Translations under genes and position numbers: made by a program | The notes under the pieces: model-generated | Told to the model about the DNA's origin: nothing | Database searches by the model: none | What the model saw: only the letters and a program-made list of their open reading frames with translations | Shown here: positions 54,052 through 63,124 of the stretch, in pieces | Numbering within the stretch: position 1 is the stretch's first letter | Layout of the letters: each line of letters starts with the position of its first letter | From: SKPS01 sp964469215 | Lineage (GTDB): Bacteria > Bacteroidota > Bacteroidia > Bacteroidales > SKPS01 | Direction of reading: 5' to 3' | NCBI GenBank assembly: GCA_964469215.1 | Contig: CAYXYB010000013.1 | Coordinates: 1-64,000, forward strand | DNA: 64,000 nucleotides

Positions 54052-54315
54052 TTGAACTTTGTTGAAGAAGGTACTGGCGTTGTCCAGGGGGTAGGTTTCA
54101 GGTATTTTACCCAGCGGTCAGCCTGCAGCCTTGGTATAACTGGTTTTACAGAAAACCTTGAAGATGGCAGTGTAGCTATTGAAGCTGAAGGTGATAAAAA
54201 GAACCTGGAACAGTTTGTAAGAGTAGTTTATCGTGGACCTCAGTGGGCAAAAGTTGAAAATCTGGAGAAAAGAGACATTCCTCTTAAAAACGACACATTA
54301 TTTATTATCAGATAG
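54052..54315 (+). CDS. Acylphosphatase
   Basis: 87 residues. Hydrolyses acyl phosphates such as carbamoyl- and acetyl-phosphate. The catalytic segment is GVVQGVGFRYFTQRSACSLG (Arg in GFR), and the catalytic Asn is in ITGFTENLEDGSVAIEAEG. The usual first strand reads G-R-V-Q-G-V-G-F-R; here the first Arg is Val. The best start is TTG at 54052: the same frame has a TAA two codons earlier, and an ATG at 54047 is in another frame and stops at once. The N-terminus is therefore a few residues shorter than typical, and an old frameshift there cannot be excluded. 227 bases with nothing recognised lie before it. Confidence 0.8.
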   Translation: MNFVEEGTGVVQGVGFRYFTQRSACSLGITGFTENLEDGSVAIEAEGDKKNLEQFVRVVYRGPQWAKVENLEKRDIPLKNDTLFIIR

Positions 54316-54335
54316 TTCTATGTAAATTTCTCTGG

Positions 54336-54782
54336 CTATACATTCAGCAGTCCAACCACTTTTTTATCTATCGGGAAAGTTACATCATCAGGGGAAAGGC
54401 CATTAACAGGTACCCACCTGAAAACCTGAGCTCCTTCTACCTCGCTAAAATCAAAAGGTTTAACAGCAACTTCAATTTTATCAGGAGAAGGAATATCGAC
54501 CGTATAATAGATACTTATAAGTTGCTTTTGGGGTTTAACCAGGGCAGTAGGCTGAAAGAAGTCGGTAGTATATAAATGCCTGATATTAAAAGGTTCCTGG
54601 CCAAGTTCTTCGACAAATTCGCGCTTCAGGCAGTCAATTGTACCTTCACCAAACCTCAGCCCCCCACCGGGAAACTTTGTCATACGCCTGCCAAATCTGA
54701 ATTCGTCCGTAAGTAATACCTCAAGAGACTTGCTGATCACAACACCATACACCCTTATAGTAAAATTTTCGGAGATTGTCAT
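54336..54782 (-). CDS. Nudix hydrolase
   Basis: 148 residues. The Nudix box is GGGLRFGEGTIDCLKREFVEELGQ (about residues 39-62), shown by its key parts GLRFGEG, the seven-residue spacer, and REFVEELG, so all metal-binding Glu residues are present. It hydrolyses a nucleoside diphosphate linked to another moiety; substrate unknown. It starts 9 bases after mnmD stops, in the same direction, so the two are probably cotranscribed. Confidence 0.9.
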   Translation of the reverse strand: MTISENFTIRVYGVVISKSLEVLLTDEFRFGRRMTKFPGGGLRFGEGTIDCLKREFVEELGQEPFNIRHLYTTDFFQPTALVKPQKQLISIYYTVDIPSPDKIEVAVKPFDFSEVEGAQVFRWVPVNGLSPDDVTFPIDKKVVGLLNV

Positions 54783-54791
54783 GCAGTAAAA

Positions 54792-55493
54792 TTACATTTT
54801 AATTGCTCTCACCATTTCACGTTTGCCAGCAGGTCCGGGGATTTTTTCCACATTGAATCCAGCACTCTTCAAAGCTCTTCTTACAGAACCTTTTGATGAA
54901 TATGTCACCAGCACACCTCCTTTAACCACGATAGCTGCGATATGCAAGAAAAGAGGCAACTCCCATAAATCTGGATTAACATCAGGAGCAAAGGCATCGA
55001 AACATACAAGGTTGACATTGGGATCCGTTGGATTATAGTCCTCAGCCCTGCCCTTCCATTTGAGCAAGGATGAACCTGAAGGAAAACGGAATTCTTTCAT
55101 CCATCGTGCTTTATAATGTATTGCTTCCCAAAGTTCCGGAATATGGGGATGGTTGATAATAGAATTGTAATTTAGTCTTTTCAGAATTTCATCATCAGGA
55201 GGAAAGGGTTCGATTCCGGTGTAATGTATATTTATCCTTTTCATTTCAGCCCTGTGCATTATCAGCAACGCATTAAGGCCGGTGCCTAAACCAACCTCCA
55301 GCACATTGATGTGTTCGAAGCGGTTTGAAACAAATTCAAATCCAGCCTCAACAAAAACATGAATGCTTTCGGTAACGGCTCCATTAATACTATGATAATG
55401 TTCATTGAGTGATTTCACAAACAGGGAATGACTTCCATCACCGGTTACTACAAGCTCTATGTTGTGGGCAGCCAAAACACCTTTATCATTCAT
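54792..55493 (-). CDS. mnmD: tRNA 5-methylaminomethyl-2-thiouridine methyltransferase (MnmC2-type)
   Basis: SAM-dependent methyltransferase for the last step of mnm5s2U34 synthesis on tRNA. It is the stand-alone methyltransferase domain (MnmD), without the FAD oxidase half of E. coli MnmC. 233 residues. Motifs: HSLFVKSLNEHYHSINGAVT, ESIHVFVEAGFEF, the SAM-binding INVLEVGLGTGLNALL (66-73 core), VCFDAFAPDVNPDLWEL and VTYSSKGSVRRALKSAGF followed by VEKIPGPAGKREMVRA. The ATG at 55493 is 12 bases beyond the stop of the upstream lipoprotein gene. Confidence 0.93.
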   Translation of the reverse strand: MNDKGVLAAHNIELVVTGDGSHSLFVKSLNEHYHSINGAVTESIHVFVEAGFEFVSNRFEHINVLEVGLGTGLNALLIMHRAEMKRINIHYTGIEPFPPDDEILKRLNYNSIINHPHIPELWEAIHYKARWMKEFRFPSGSSLLKWKGRAEDYNPTDPNVNLVCFDAFAPDVNPDLWELPLFLHIAAIVVKGGVLVTYSSKGSVRRALKSAGFNVEKIPGPAGKREMVRAIKM

Positions 55494-55505
55494 TGTAAAT
55501 GCTTA

Positions 55506-56825
55506 TTATTCATATTGGAGGTAAAAAGCAGCAAGGCCGCCAGGTAATGGTTTTTGCCACAATAGAGTCTTTGCCAAGCAATTGTATGCACTGATACCAC
55601 CCTGATTACCCACATATAGTCTTCCAGAAGATTGATCAATATGAATTTGAAGAGCGCCGGCATTCTGAAGGAAAGAAGATATTGACTCATTATAGGAATT
55701 ATATGCAAGGATTTCTTTATCTGTGGCCAGCAGGAATGTAGACTGGTTGAGTTTTTCCATATCAAAAATCAACTCTGAATTAAGCTGCAATGTTGTTGTG
55801 ACGGAGTTTGCTGAAAAATTCCAGATTATCAAACGTCCTGATCCATCAATGTTTCCGGCCACCAAAACCTCGTCGTTGCTTAATGGTTGAATAGAAACAA
55901 CTTCAAAGCGATCAGGGAGTTTATAATCTTTCCAGCGCAGTCCACTGCTCAGGTAGGAGGCTGCGATCCATGAACCCTGGCTTGCCTTTTCCCTTTCTGC
56001 AACAATCAGGTAGCTTAAATGGGCTGCCATCTTCCCTGGTTTTCTTCCTTCGGTAAGTGTTGTAATAAATTGCTGTACACCTGCTTTATTGTACCCTTTA
56101 ATGTAACCTTCGGTAAGGCCAATGAAAAAGCGGTCGGAGCCTGCAAGAAGTTGTTCATGATAATAAACAGAAGGTGTTCCTGTCTGAGCTAATTTGAAAT
56201 CGACTGTATATGTTTCGAGATTGACAGCATAGCACTCGCCAAATCCCCGGCCAAGGAGATACAACTGACCGGAGTGTTCGTAAATTCCTGATGATGCGTA
56301 AGTATGATTCCAGGTGCCACGATGCAGCAATTTAAGAGTGTCAGGATCGAGTGTGCCCAGGCTAAAGGAGCCATCCCCTTGACGGGTTATTACAAGAAGT
56401 GTTTTCCGTGATTGCTGCCCCTGGGTAAGCCGTATCTGCCTGTATTTATATTTGGTATTCTTCCTGTTTGATACCTTCACCTGAATATAGTAATCACCTG
56501 TCGGGAGCTGCATATCAGAGGGTTTATACCATAAATTAATAAGCTGAGGGTTGCCGGTCACAGGTATGATCGCAGAATAATCCTTCACAAAATAGTTGTT
56601 GTCTGTAAGTGTTACACTGATTGAAGTAATCTCATTATCATCCGAGGCCTTAGCTGAAACATATATGCTATCACCTATCTGAAATGATTGATTTTCAATG
56701 GGTGAAAAAATCTCAACAACAGGTTTGGTGTCATTAGTTTCTTTTGAACAGAAACAGAATACCATCATCAAAGAAGAGACTGCCAGAATTAAAACTGACC
56801 GGTGCAGAATTTTTCTTTTTCCCAT
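55506..56825 (-). CDS. Hypothetical lipoprotein with Ig-like domain and propeller-like repeats
   Basis: 439 residues from the ATG at 56825 (a TTG four codons earlier is unlikely). The signal segment ends LMMVFCFCSKE; Cys24 or Cys26 would be the lipidated residue. Residues ~32-120 look like an Ig-like module of the 'structural cadherin-like' type (PVVEIFSPIENQSFQIGDSI, VSAKASDDNEITSISVTLTD). The rest (about 140-439) has repeated strand blocks (LLVITRQGDGSFSLGTLDPD, SQGSWIAASYLSSG, EVLVAGNIDGSGRLIIWNFS, SGRLYVGNQGGISAYNC) suggesting a beta-propeller. No catalytic motif. Likely surface- or periplasm-facing. Cotranscription with mnmD is plausible. Confidence 0.75.
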   Translation of the reverse strand: MGKRKILHRSVLILAVSSLMMVFCFCSKETNDTKPVVEIFSPIENQSFQIGDSIYVSAKASDDNEITSISVTLTDNNYFVKDYSAIIPVTGNPQLINLWYKPSDMQLPTGDYYIQVKVSNRKNTKYKYRQIRLTQGQQSRKTLLVITRQGDGSFSLGTLDPDTLKLLHRGTWNHTYASSGIYEHSGQLYLLGRGFGECYAVNLETYTVDFKLAQTGTPSVYYHEQLLAGSDRFFIGLTEGYIKGYNKAGVQQFITTLTEGRKPGKMAAHLSYLIVAEREKASQGSWIAASYLSSGLRWKDYKLPDRFEVVSIQPLSNDEVLVAGNIDGSGRLIIWNFSANSVTTTLQLNSELIFDMEKLNQSTFLLATDKEILAYNSYNESISSFLQNAGALQIHIDQSSGRLYVGNQGGISAYNCLAKTLLWQKPLPGGLAAFYLQYE

Positions 56826-56929
56826 TAATTTAAACAACGATAAGTTTACAATGTTAAAAACCGGCGATGACAGCTATATTTTGGTAAAGGTAATCAAATA
56901 AGGTTTATTTTAGCAAAAAATAGTGAGAA

Positions 56930-57649
56930 ATGCTTGACCAGGTTAATCTTAACAACATCCTGTTTCTTGATATTGAAACAGTACCAGTTTATCCATCCTA
57001 CGAAGAAATGCCTGAAAAGATGAGGCTGTTGTGGGAGAAGAAAACGACCAGGATGGCAAATAACAGTGACGGGATTTCTACTCCGCAGGATTTATATCCC
57101 CGTGCAGGGATATATGCCGAATTCGGCAAGGTGATATGTATTTCTGCAGGAATTATGTCTGATGAACATATCAGGCTAAAATCGTTCTGGAGTGATGATG
57201 AGTATGATCTTTTGTCCCGTTTTGCACACCTTCTTAATAACAGGTTTGCAGGCAAGGATTATTTCCTGTGTGCCCACAACGGCAAGGAGTTCGATTACCC
57301 TTATCTGTGCCGCCGTATGCTGATAAACGGAATCAGATTACCTGAGATTCTGAATATTGCAGGCAAAAAACCCTGGGAAATCCAGCATTACGACACAATG
57401 GAACTGTGGAAATTTGGTGATTACAAGAGTTATACCTCTCTTGAGCTACTTGCTGCCATATTCGATATACCTACTCCAAAGGATGATATCAGCGGAAGTG
57501 ATGTGTATCGTGTTTATTATGAAGAGAAGGATCTTCAAAGAATAGTTCAATATTGTCAGAAAGACGTTGTAACCGTCATACAGCTTTTCAGGCGTTATCT
57601 GGGGATGGAACTGATTTCTGAAGAGAGGATTATCTATCAGGATAAGTAA
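56930..57649 (+). CDS. PolB-type 3'-5' exonuclease (DEDDy, PF10108-like)
   Basis: 239 residues. RNase H-like exonuclease fold: motif I FLDIETVPV (Asp14, Glu16), motif II in FLCAHNGKEFDYPYLCRRML with the second acidic residue, then IQHYDTMELWKFGDY and YTSLELLAAIFDIP. Motif III is VQYCQKDVVTVIQLF, with Tyr four residues before the acidic Asp (DEDDy type). There is no polymerase domain; such stand-alone proteins are common in Bacteroidota and are thought to act on DNA or RNA 3' ends. The start is the ATG at 56930, divergent from the lipoprotein gene with 104 bases between. Confidence 0.88.
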   Translation: MLDQVNLNNILFLDIETVPVYPSYEEMPEKMRLLWEKKTTRMANNSDGISTPQDLYPRAGIYAEFGKVICISAGIMSDEHIRLKSFWSDDEYDLLSRFAHLLNNRFAGKDYFLCAHNGKEFDYPYLCRRMLINGIRLPEILNIAGKKPWEIQHYDTMELWKFGDYKSYTSLELLAAIFDIPTPKDDISGSDVYRVYYEEKDLQRIVQYCQKDVVTVIQLFRRYLGMELISEERIIYQDK

Positions 57650-57672
57650 TTTGACCGGTGGTTTGGTACAAT

Positions 57673-58776
57673 TTATTCTCCAAAGATTTCAGCCAGAATC
57701 TTTTCGAGCTCATGTGAGCGGATTTTTTTTGCGATGATCCTGCCCTCACGATCGAGGAGAAGTGCATGTGGTATGCTGGTAACTCCGTAAAGTCTGGCAG
57801 CATCGCTCGACCAGTACTTTAAATCACTCACCAGCACCCATGTAAGCTTATCGTCCTGAATTCCTTTCACCCATGATGCTCTATCGCGGTCGAGAGATAC
57901 ACCATAAATCTCGAATCCTTTGTCTTTGTATTGATTATAAATCCTTACAAGGTTTGGGTTCTCCCTTCTGCAAGGCCCGCACCATGCAGCCCAGAAATCG
58001 AGCAGAACAATCTTGCCTTTTAATGAACTCAAGCGTATCGTATCGCCACCGGGGTTTGGAAGAGCAATATCGGGGGCAACAGAACCCGTACGGGTGACCT
58101 TATCGACCTGTACCTTCCTTTTCAGATCCTGAACATAGAAATTCTGTGGATGTTTTTTTTCCAACTCCTCGATCATCAGATCATACAATACAGGATCATG
58201 TTCCAGTTTTACATCCTCGGTAAAAAAGAGAACCGCAAGTGAGCCTGGATTTTCTGCCATAAAATTTCTGATGATGTTCAATCTTTCATTCTGAAGCAAA
58301 GTGTGCTTTTCAACAATCTCAGCTAGTTTTGTCTCATTTCCCGGGGTAGTATTAAGACGCTGGTACTCCTGTTCAAGGAGTGTTATCAAAACTTTGATGC
58401 TGTCAGTACGGGCTTTGACTGCAATGTATCGGGCATTCTCCGGAGAACCTTCCACCTTCATTGCCCCTATCAGGTTATCCATTGAGGAGGTAATAGTTAT
58501 ATTGTCACCAGGACCTGTTATCAGAAAAAAGTCACCTTTGTTTTTATCGAAAATCACTTTATAAAAACCACGTTCTATGAGTTTTAAGGTCACACTAAGG
58601 AATCCTGTTGGATCAGTATTTCCCGAAAACACCTGATTGGCCTTTCCGCCGTAGTGCTCAATTACAAGAGGTTTGCTTTCAAATCCCTTTATATTGAATG
58701 TGATACGTGTATCCTGAGCTAGCAATGCCAAATTGAGTATCAGGAGAAGCAGGACAGACAGACAAATTCGTTTCAT
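57673..58776 (-). CDS. TlpA-family thiol-disulfide oxidoreductase with DUF4369-like N-terminus
   Basis: 367 residues, exported: the signal peptide ends LNLALLAQDT. The N-terminal domain (about 22-110) resembles DUF4369 (FNIKGFESKPLVIEHYGG, FLSVTLKLIERGFYKVIFD). A helical linker is at about 115-215. The C-terminal thioredoxin-like domain (about 232-367) has APDIALPNPGGDTIRLSSLK, LLDFWAAWCGPCRREN with the active-site pair Cys266-Gly-Pro-Cys269, and VTSIPHALLLDREGRI with the cis-Pro. It reduces disulfides of periplasmic or outer-membrane-facing proteins. It stops 23 bases after the convergent exonuclease gene's stop. An MFS gene lies upstream but reads the same way, 32 bases off. Confidence 0.9.
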   Translation of the reverse strand: MKRICLSVLLLLILNLALLAQDTRITFNIKGFESKPLVIEHYGGKANQVFSGNTDPTGFLSVTLKLIERGFYKVIFDKNKGDFFLITGPGDNITITSSMDNLIGAMKVEGSPENARYIAVKARTDSIKVLITLLEQEYQRLNTTPGNETKLAEIVEKHTLLQNERLNIIRNFMAENPGSLAVLFFTEDVKLEHDPVLYDLMIEELEKKHPQNFYVQDLKRKVQVDKVTRTGSVAPDIALPNPGGDTIRLSSLKGKIVLLDFWAAWCGPCRRENPNLVRIYNQYKDKGFEIYGVSLDRDRASWVKGIQDDKLTWVLVSDLKYWSSDAARLYGVTSIPHALLLDREGRIIAKKIRSHELEKILAEIFGE

Positions 58777-58808
58777 TATATTCTTATTAACTATTGATTT
58801 AACACTAA

Positions 58809-60089
58809 CTACTGAAGGTTTGTTCGATGCTTTTTCATTGAATATTCAAGAAAAAGAACAGCAATAAACAGCAATATCAATGCGAGGCTAAAGGTAGCAG
58901 TAAATCCGAAAAGTTCGAAGAAAAATATTCCAAGGAGTGGAGCAATCCATCCTCGTATGCCTGTAAGTGACAGATGAACTGCCTGATAATCACCGACATC
59001 TTCGTTGCTGGAAAAATAAGCTGAACCTATGCTCCAGAGGATACCCATCGTGGCTGCAAAGAGTGCATGGAACAAAATATACGGAATCATCATGTAGTAA
59101 ATCTTATAACCGGCAATTTCTGTATGACCTGGCAGATATTGGGTGATAGTGAGGAAAAAGATATACAGAAACATGCTCCCGAATGTTATCGCAGAGAATC
59201 GTCTCGGGTCAATTTTACCAATCAGCCTCCCGAACCAGGGCATCAGGAATATTGTGATTATATAGTAGGCATTCCTGTAGAATGCAACGCTCCTGTTATT
59301 CAGCTCAAGAACATCCCTGTAATAGATCTGAATAACATTTATCGACAGCATGAATGCGAATCCATAAAGCATGAAACCCACCTCGAAGTCGAAGTAGGAC
59401 TTGTTTTTCCTGAGAATGCCTGCCAGCCTCAAAAAGGAGTCGCGCAAAGCCTGCCCGAAGGGTTTCCTGATTTCGGTTCCATTTGCCGGCATGTGTTTTA
59501 TGCTGCTCAGAAGAAATAATCCGGTAATCCCCAGAATGCCGGTTATAGGGTACACATATATAAATCCGTATGGATGAATGTCGAGATACATGCCATAACT
59601 AAGTGCGGAGAGCATCGTAATCAGATGTTTACCGGTAGTTGCGACGCTGAAAAGATAGCCAAAGCTCTGGTGGGAATAGTTGTTTTTAAGCAAAACGTTG
59701 GTGGTGGGATAAATGATGACCGTTCCCATAAAATAGATCAGGAATACACCCAGGAATACGAAATGAACCAATGAGGTTTCTGCATACCCGGCAGCACTAA
59801 CAGGAAAAAATATCAGGACAAGCATCGGAAGTCTTGTGATGATGGCAGTCCTGCGTAACATTTTTCGTTTGTCATGATTTCTTCTGATAAATTCATTGAA
59901 AATTATCAGGAACACAAACACTCCAACGCTGAAGGTAAAAATGAACCCCATCATATAATTGGTGCCGTGCATTGCGGTAAGGAAGATAAACTCATTGAGG
60001 GTAAAGACACCCAGCACTATTCCATCCAGAAGGGAATAGATGAAATGAAGAATAAATGTTCTCTTTTCGCCGGGTTGAAGTTTTACCAT
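58809..60089 (-). CDS. MFS-type transporter
   Basis: 426 residues from the ATG at 60089 (MVKLQPGEKRTFILHF); the open frame extends 16 codons into the promoter region. About 12 hydrophobic helices with short loops; a basic loop after helix 2 (EFIRRNHDKRKMLRRTAIIT) matches the MFS motif A position. A longer cytosolic loop is in the middle (about 200-235). The C-terminus is basic (SMKKHRTNLQ). Substrate unknown. A -7 box TATCTTTG lies on the minus strand at 60142-60135, about 46 bases before the start; the only nearby TTG is at 24 bases. It reads toward the TlpA-like gene and may be cotranscribed with it. Confidence 0.8.
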   Translation of the reverse strand: MVKLQPGEKRTFILHFIYSLLDGIVLGVFTLNEFIFLTAMHGTNYMMGFIFTFSVGVFVFLIIFNEFIRRNHDKRKMLRRTAIITRLPMLVLIFFPVSAAGYAETSLVHFVFLGVFLIYFMGTVIIYPTTNVLLKNNYSHQSFGYLFSVATTGKHLITMLSALSYGMYLDIHPYGFIYVYPITGILGITGLFLLSSIKHMPANGTEIRKPFGQALRDSFLRLAGILRKNKSYFDFEVGFMLYGFAFMLSINVIQIYYRDVLELNNRSVAFYRNAYYIITIFLMPWFGRLIGKIDPRRFSAITFGSMFLYIFFLTITQYLPGHTEIAGYKIYYMMIPYILFHALFAATMGILWSIGSAYFSSNEDVGDYQAVHLSLTGIRGWIAPLLGIFFFELFGFTATFSLALILLFIAVLFLEYSMKKHRTNLQ

Positions 60090-60181
60090 GATTAAAGCCT
60101 GATGTGCCGGTGACAATTTGATTTTTGCGGCGTGCAAAGATAGTGTATCTTAGCCACCGGAAAACCCAAACAATTATATCA

Positions 60182-60358
60182 ATGGAAACAAAGGAAATAG
60201 TATTAAAGACTCTGACTTCTGCAGGAAAACCTATGAAAGCAGGAGAGATTGCCGATGCGGCAGGAATAGATAAGAAAGAGATAGAAAAAGGGATAAAAGC
60301 ACTTGTGAAGGAGGGAAAAGTTCATTCTCCGGTAAGATGCTTTTACGGTATTAAATAA
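60182..60358 (+). CDS. Small winged-helix protein
   Basis: 58 residues from the ATG at 60182 (METKEIVLKTLTSAGKPMKA), the family's usual beginning; an upstream in-frame extension covers the divergent promoter region. The sequence reads as a single HTH unit: GEIADAAGIDKKEIEKGIKA, then LVKEGKVHSPVRCFYGIK with the wing. Similar very short HTH proteins are common in Bacteroidota and Firmicutes and are often labelled transcriptional regulators. It has no effector domain. The gene is divergent from the MFS transporter, which it may regulate (inference). Confidence 0.75.
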   Translation: METKEIVLKTLTSAGKPMKAGEIADAAGIDKKEIEKGIKALVKEGKVHSPVRCFYGIK

Positions 60359-60392
60359 AGTAAACCACAACTTTTCTTTCTCCGGTAAGTCT

Positions 60393-60779
60393 TCACTTAT
60401 AAATGCTTACCACCACCATAAACAACATCATTCCCACCAGGGTACTGAAGATGTTCAGTGCAACTGTAATTCCAATGGTTTCGCCAACCTTAAAGGCTTT
60501 CCTGAAAAGTATTGTCAGCAGAACCGATTCGATTACAACCGATGAGGCAAAGAAAATTACAAATGCAACGGGAAAGGGGAAAAAGAGCGGCAGGATAAAG
60601 AGGGTGAGTGGCACCGTTATCAGGTTTACTGCTATAACATAAAAAAGAAGTTTCCAGGGCTGGCGGGTTATCCATATTAAAATAAGTGCCGGAATTGCTT
60701 CAAGGGCTGCAACTATCAGTGTGATGATGATGACATCTGTTGCGCCGAAGAAGTTATAGTATGCTGTAATTGAATCCAT
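60393..60779 (-). CDS. Small membrane protein, unknown function
   Basis: 128 residues from the ATG at 60779 (MDSITAYYNFF); a GTG two codons earlier is the alternative. Four hydrophobic helices: about 15-35 (VIIITLIVAALEAIPALILI), 44-66 (LLFYVIAVNLITVPLTLFIL), 69-92 (FPFPVAFVIFFASSVVIESV) and 104-125. Very few charged residues. No family recognised beyond general resemblance to small inner-membrane proteins. Convergent with the small winged-helix gene (34 bases apart); its own upstream region (60780-60875) is shared with the htpG 3' end. Confidence 0.65.
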   Translation of the reverse strand: MDSITAYYNFFGATDVIIITLIVAALEAIPALILIWITRQPWKLLFYVIAVNLITVPLTLFILPLFFPFPVAFVIFFASSVVIESVLLTILFRKAFKVGETIGITVALNIFSTLVGMMLFMVVVSIYK

Positions 60780-60875
60780 AACCACAGTTTAAATCCACGG
60801 TAACCGGGCTGACCCGGATGGATGTTGTTCCCCGGCTAAATTAAGGCAATTGTTTGAATCTGGTGACAGGAATTT

Positions 60876-62777
60876 TTACCCCATCATCTCGACACTACGT
60901 TTGACAAAGGTTGTGAGTTTCTCCCCTTTCAGGAGGTTTTGTGACAACAGGGCAAGATCAAATAGCTGACTGACAAGTTTCTCTTTGTTCTCCGCAGATT
61001 CACCATCGTTGTTAAGGAACTCAACGCGAGGGTGGTTTGTATTAACAACCAGATTATACGTATCAGGGAACATGCCGAATGTATTCATCCCACCACCTCC
61101 TATCTGCTGCATATCCTTCATCCTTCTCATGAACTCAGGGCGTGTGATTATCATTGGCATCTCCTCATGGCTGAGGTTCTCGAAGACCACAATGAAATCT
61201 TTATTATCGATTGTTTTCTCGATCAGCTCTTTGATGCTTTTTTGCTCCTCTTCGGTAAGTTTTGAGGGCATCAAATCCTCTTTGTTGATGAGTTTATCCA
61301 TCACATCTGCATCCACCCTGGTGAATTTTACATCTTCGAGTTTCTGTTCGAGGTGATTTATAAAGTGGTTATCGAGCGGGCCGTCAAACAAAAGCACATC
61401 GTAGCTGCGTTCCCGTGCTGCTTCTATATAGGTGTGCTGGTCTTCGGTATCGGCAGCATATAGATGCACCACCTTCTTATCCTTGTCGGTCTGAAGGCCT
61501 GCAATATGATTTTTGTACTCATCAAGAGTGAAATATTTACCTCCGGTATTTTTCAACAGCACAAACTTTGATGCTCTCTCAGCAAACTTCTCGTCAGTAA
61601 GGATACCATAGATGATAAATATCCTGATGTCATCCCATTTCTGTTCGAACTCTTCACGGCGGTTTTTGAAAATATCCTCAAGCTTTTCTGCCACCTTTTT
61701 GCCGATATGTCCCGATATCTTTTTTACGTTTGAATCGCTCTGAAGATATGAGCGGGAAACGTTGAGTGGTATGTCGGGTGAGTCAATTACTCCATGCAGC
61801 AAAGTAAGGAAATCAGGCACAACACCTTCAACAGAATCGGTGATGAAGACCTGGTTTGAATAAAGCTGAATCTTATCGCGCTGAACCTCGAAATTATTTT
61901 TCACTTTGGGGAAATAGAGTACTCCGGTGAGATTAAAAGGATAATCGACATTCAGGTGAATATTGAAGAGAGGATCTTCGAACTGCATGGGATAGAGCTC
62001 ACGGTAAAATGCAAGATAGTCTTCATCTTTAAGGTCTGCGGGAGTCTTTTTCCATAAGGGGTTTGTGTTGTTGATTATTCGTGGCCGCTGTTTTGATTCA
62101 TACTTGTCGTGGCCGTGTTCGTCCTTCTCCCCTTCGATCTTTTCGCTGTAGCTTTCAGTTCCGAACTCGATCGGCACCGGCAGGAAACGGCAGTATTTCC
62201 TCAGTATGGATAATATCCTCTGCTCTTCAAGGAACTCGAGTGAATCATCAGCGATATGCAAAACAACGTCTGTTCCTCTTGAAGTTTTGTCGTTCTCCTC
62301 CATTGTATATTCAGGAGAGCCATCGCAAGACCATTTAACGGCTTTGGTATTCCCGCTTTTTTTGTAAGTCTTTGTAAAAAGTTCCACCCGTCCGGCTACC
62401 ATAAAACTTGAATAGAATCCCAGCCCGAAATGGCCGATTATTGCAGAGGCATCAACATTTTTGAATTTTTTAAGGAACTCTTCTGCGCTCGAGAATGCGA
62501 TCTGGTTTATATACTTTTCAACCTCCTCGGTTGTCATCCCGATACCTGCATCAGAAACCGTCAGTGTTTTCTTCTCCTTGTCGATATTGATCCTGATGGT
62601 GACATCACCCAGTTCTCCTTTGAAGGTTCCGAGTGAAGCCAGGGCTTTAAGTTTCTGTGTTGCATCCACAGCGTTTGAGACCAGCTCACGCAGGAATATT
62701 TCATGATCTGAGTAGAGGAATTTTTTGATTATCGGAAAGATGTTCTCTGTTTGGACGTTGATTTTGCCTTGCTGCAT
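60876..62777 (-). CDS. htpG: Molecular chaperone HtpG (Hsp90)
   Basis: ATP-dependent cytosolic chaperone, 633 residues. The GHKL ATPase domain comes first: FLRELVSNAVDATQKLKALA (with Glu and Asn for ATP), VSDAGIGMTTEEVEKYINQI, and IIGHFGLGFYSSFMVAGRVE (lid/phosphate). Middle domain: VDYPFNLTGVLYFPKVKNNF and SPDIPLNVSRSYLQSDSNVK, with the catalytic Arg region. The C-terminal dimerisation domain is short, ending VKRSVEMMG, with GGGMNTFGMFPDTYNLVVNT before it. The N-terminus MQQGKINVQTENIFPIIKKF is typical. The upstream spacer is full of repeats and no promoter was recognised there. Confidence 0.97.
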   Translation of the reverse strand: MQQGKINVQTENIFPIIKKFLYSDHEIFLRELVSNAVDATQKLKALASLGTFKGELGDVTIRINIDKEKKTLTVSDAGIGMTTEEVEKYINQIAFSSAEEFLKKFKNVDASAIIGHFGLGFYSSFMVAGRVELFTKTYKKSGNTKAVKWSCDGSPEYTMEENDKTSRGTDVVLHIADDSLEFLEEQRILSILRKYCRFLPVPIEFGTESYSEKIEGEKDEHGHDKYESKQRPRIINNTNPLWKKTPADLKDEDYLAFYRELYPMQFEDPLFNIHLNVDYPFNLTGVLYFPKVKNNFEVQRDKIQLYSNQVFITDSVEGVVPDFLTLLHGVIDSPDIPLNVSRSYLQSDSNVKKISGHIGKKVAEKLEDIFKNRREEFEQKWDDIRIFIIYGILTDEKFAERASKFVLLKNTGGKYFTLDEYKNHIAGLQTDKDKKVVHLYAADTEDQHTYIEAARERSYDVLLFDGPLDNHFINHLEQKLEDVKFTRVDADVMDKLINKEDLMPSKLTEEEQKSIKELIEKTIDNKDFIVVFENLSHEEMPMIITRPEFMRRMKDMQQIGGGGMNTFGMFPDTYNLVVNTNHPRVEFLNNDGESAENKEKLVSQLFDLALLSQNLLKGEKLTTFVKRSVEMMG

Positions 62778-62933
62778 AACTTAATTATGTTTAGGGGTTA
62801 ACTTTGCCAGCTTGAATGTTTAGAGTTTTGTCGATTAACCGATTTAACGATTAGCCGAATAGACATCCCACGGGATTGTCAAAGCGTGTGCCATTGGGTA
62901 ATTACTGACAAAATGTCTGGGGGGGGTATCTGC

Positions 62934-62989
62934 AATTACGAATTACGAATTACGAATTACGAATTACGAATTACGAATTACGAATTACG
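62934..62989. repeat. Heptamer tandem array AATTACG, eight perfect units
   Basis: Eight contiguous identical 7-base units AATTACG, followed by GTAGTCG-type units. Perfect repetition suggests recent expansion. Confidence 0.97.
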
Positions 62990-63124
62990 GGGTAGTCGGT
63001 AGTCTTGCGTTCGGCTCACTTCGTTCGCGTTCCGGGTTCTTGCACTCGCTTCGCTCGTGGGTTCAGAGTTTAACGACTATACAACGTTATGATTACTCGA
63101 TTCCCCGATTGTACGATTCAATAA

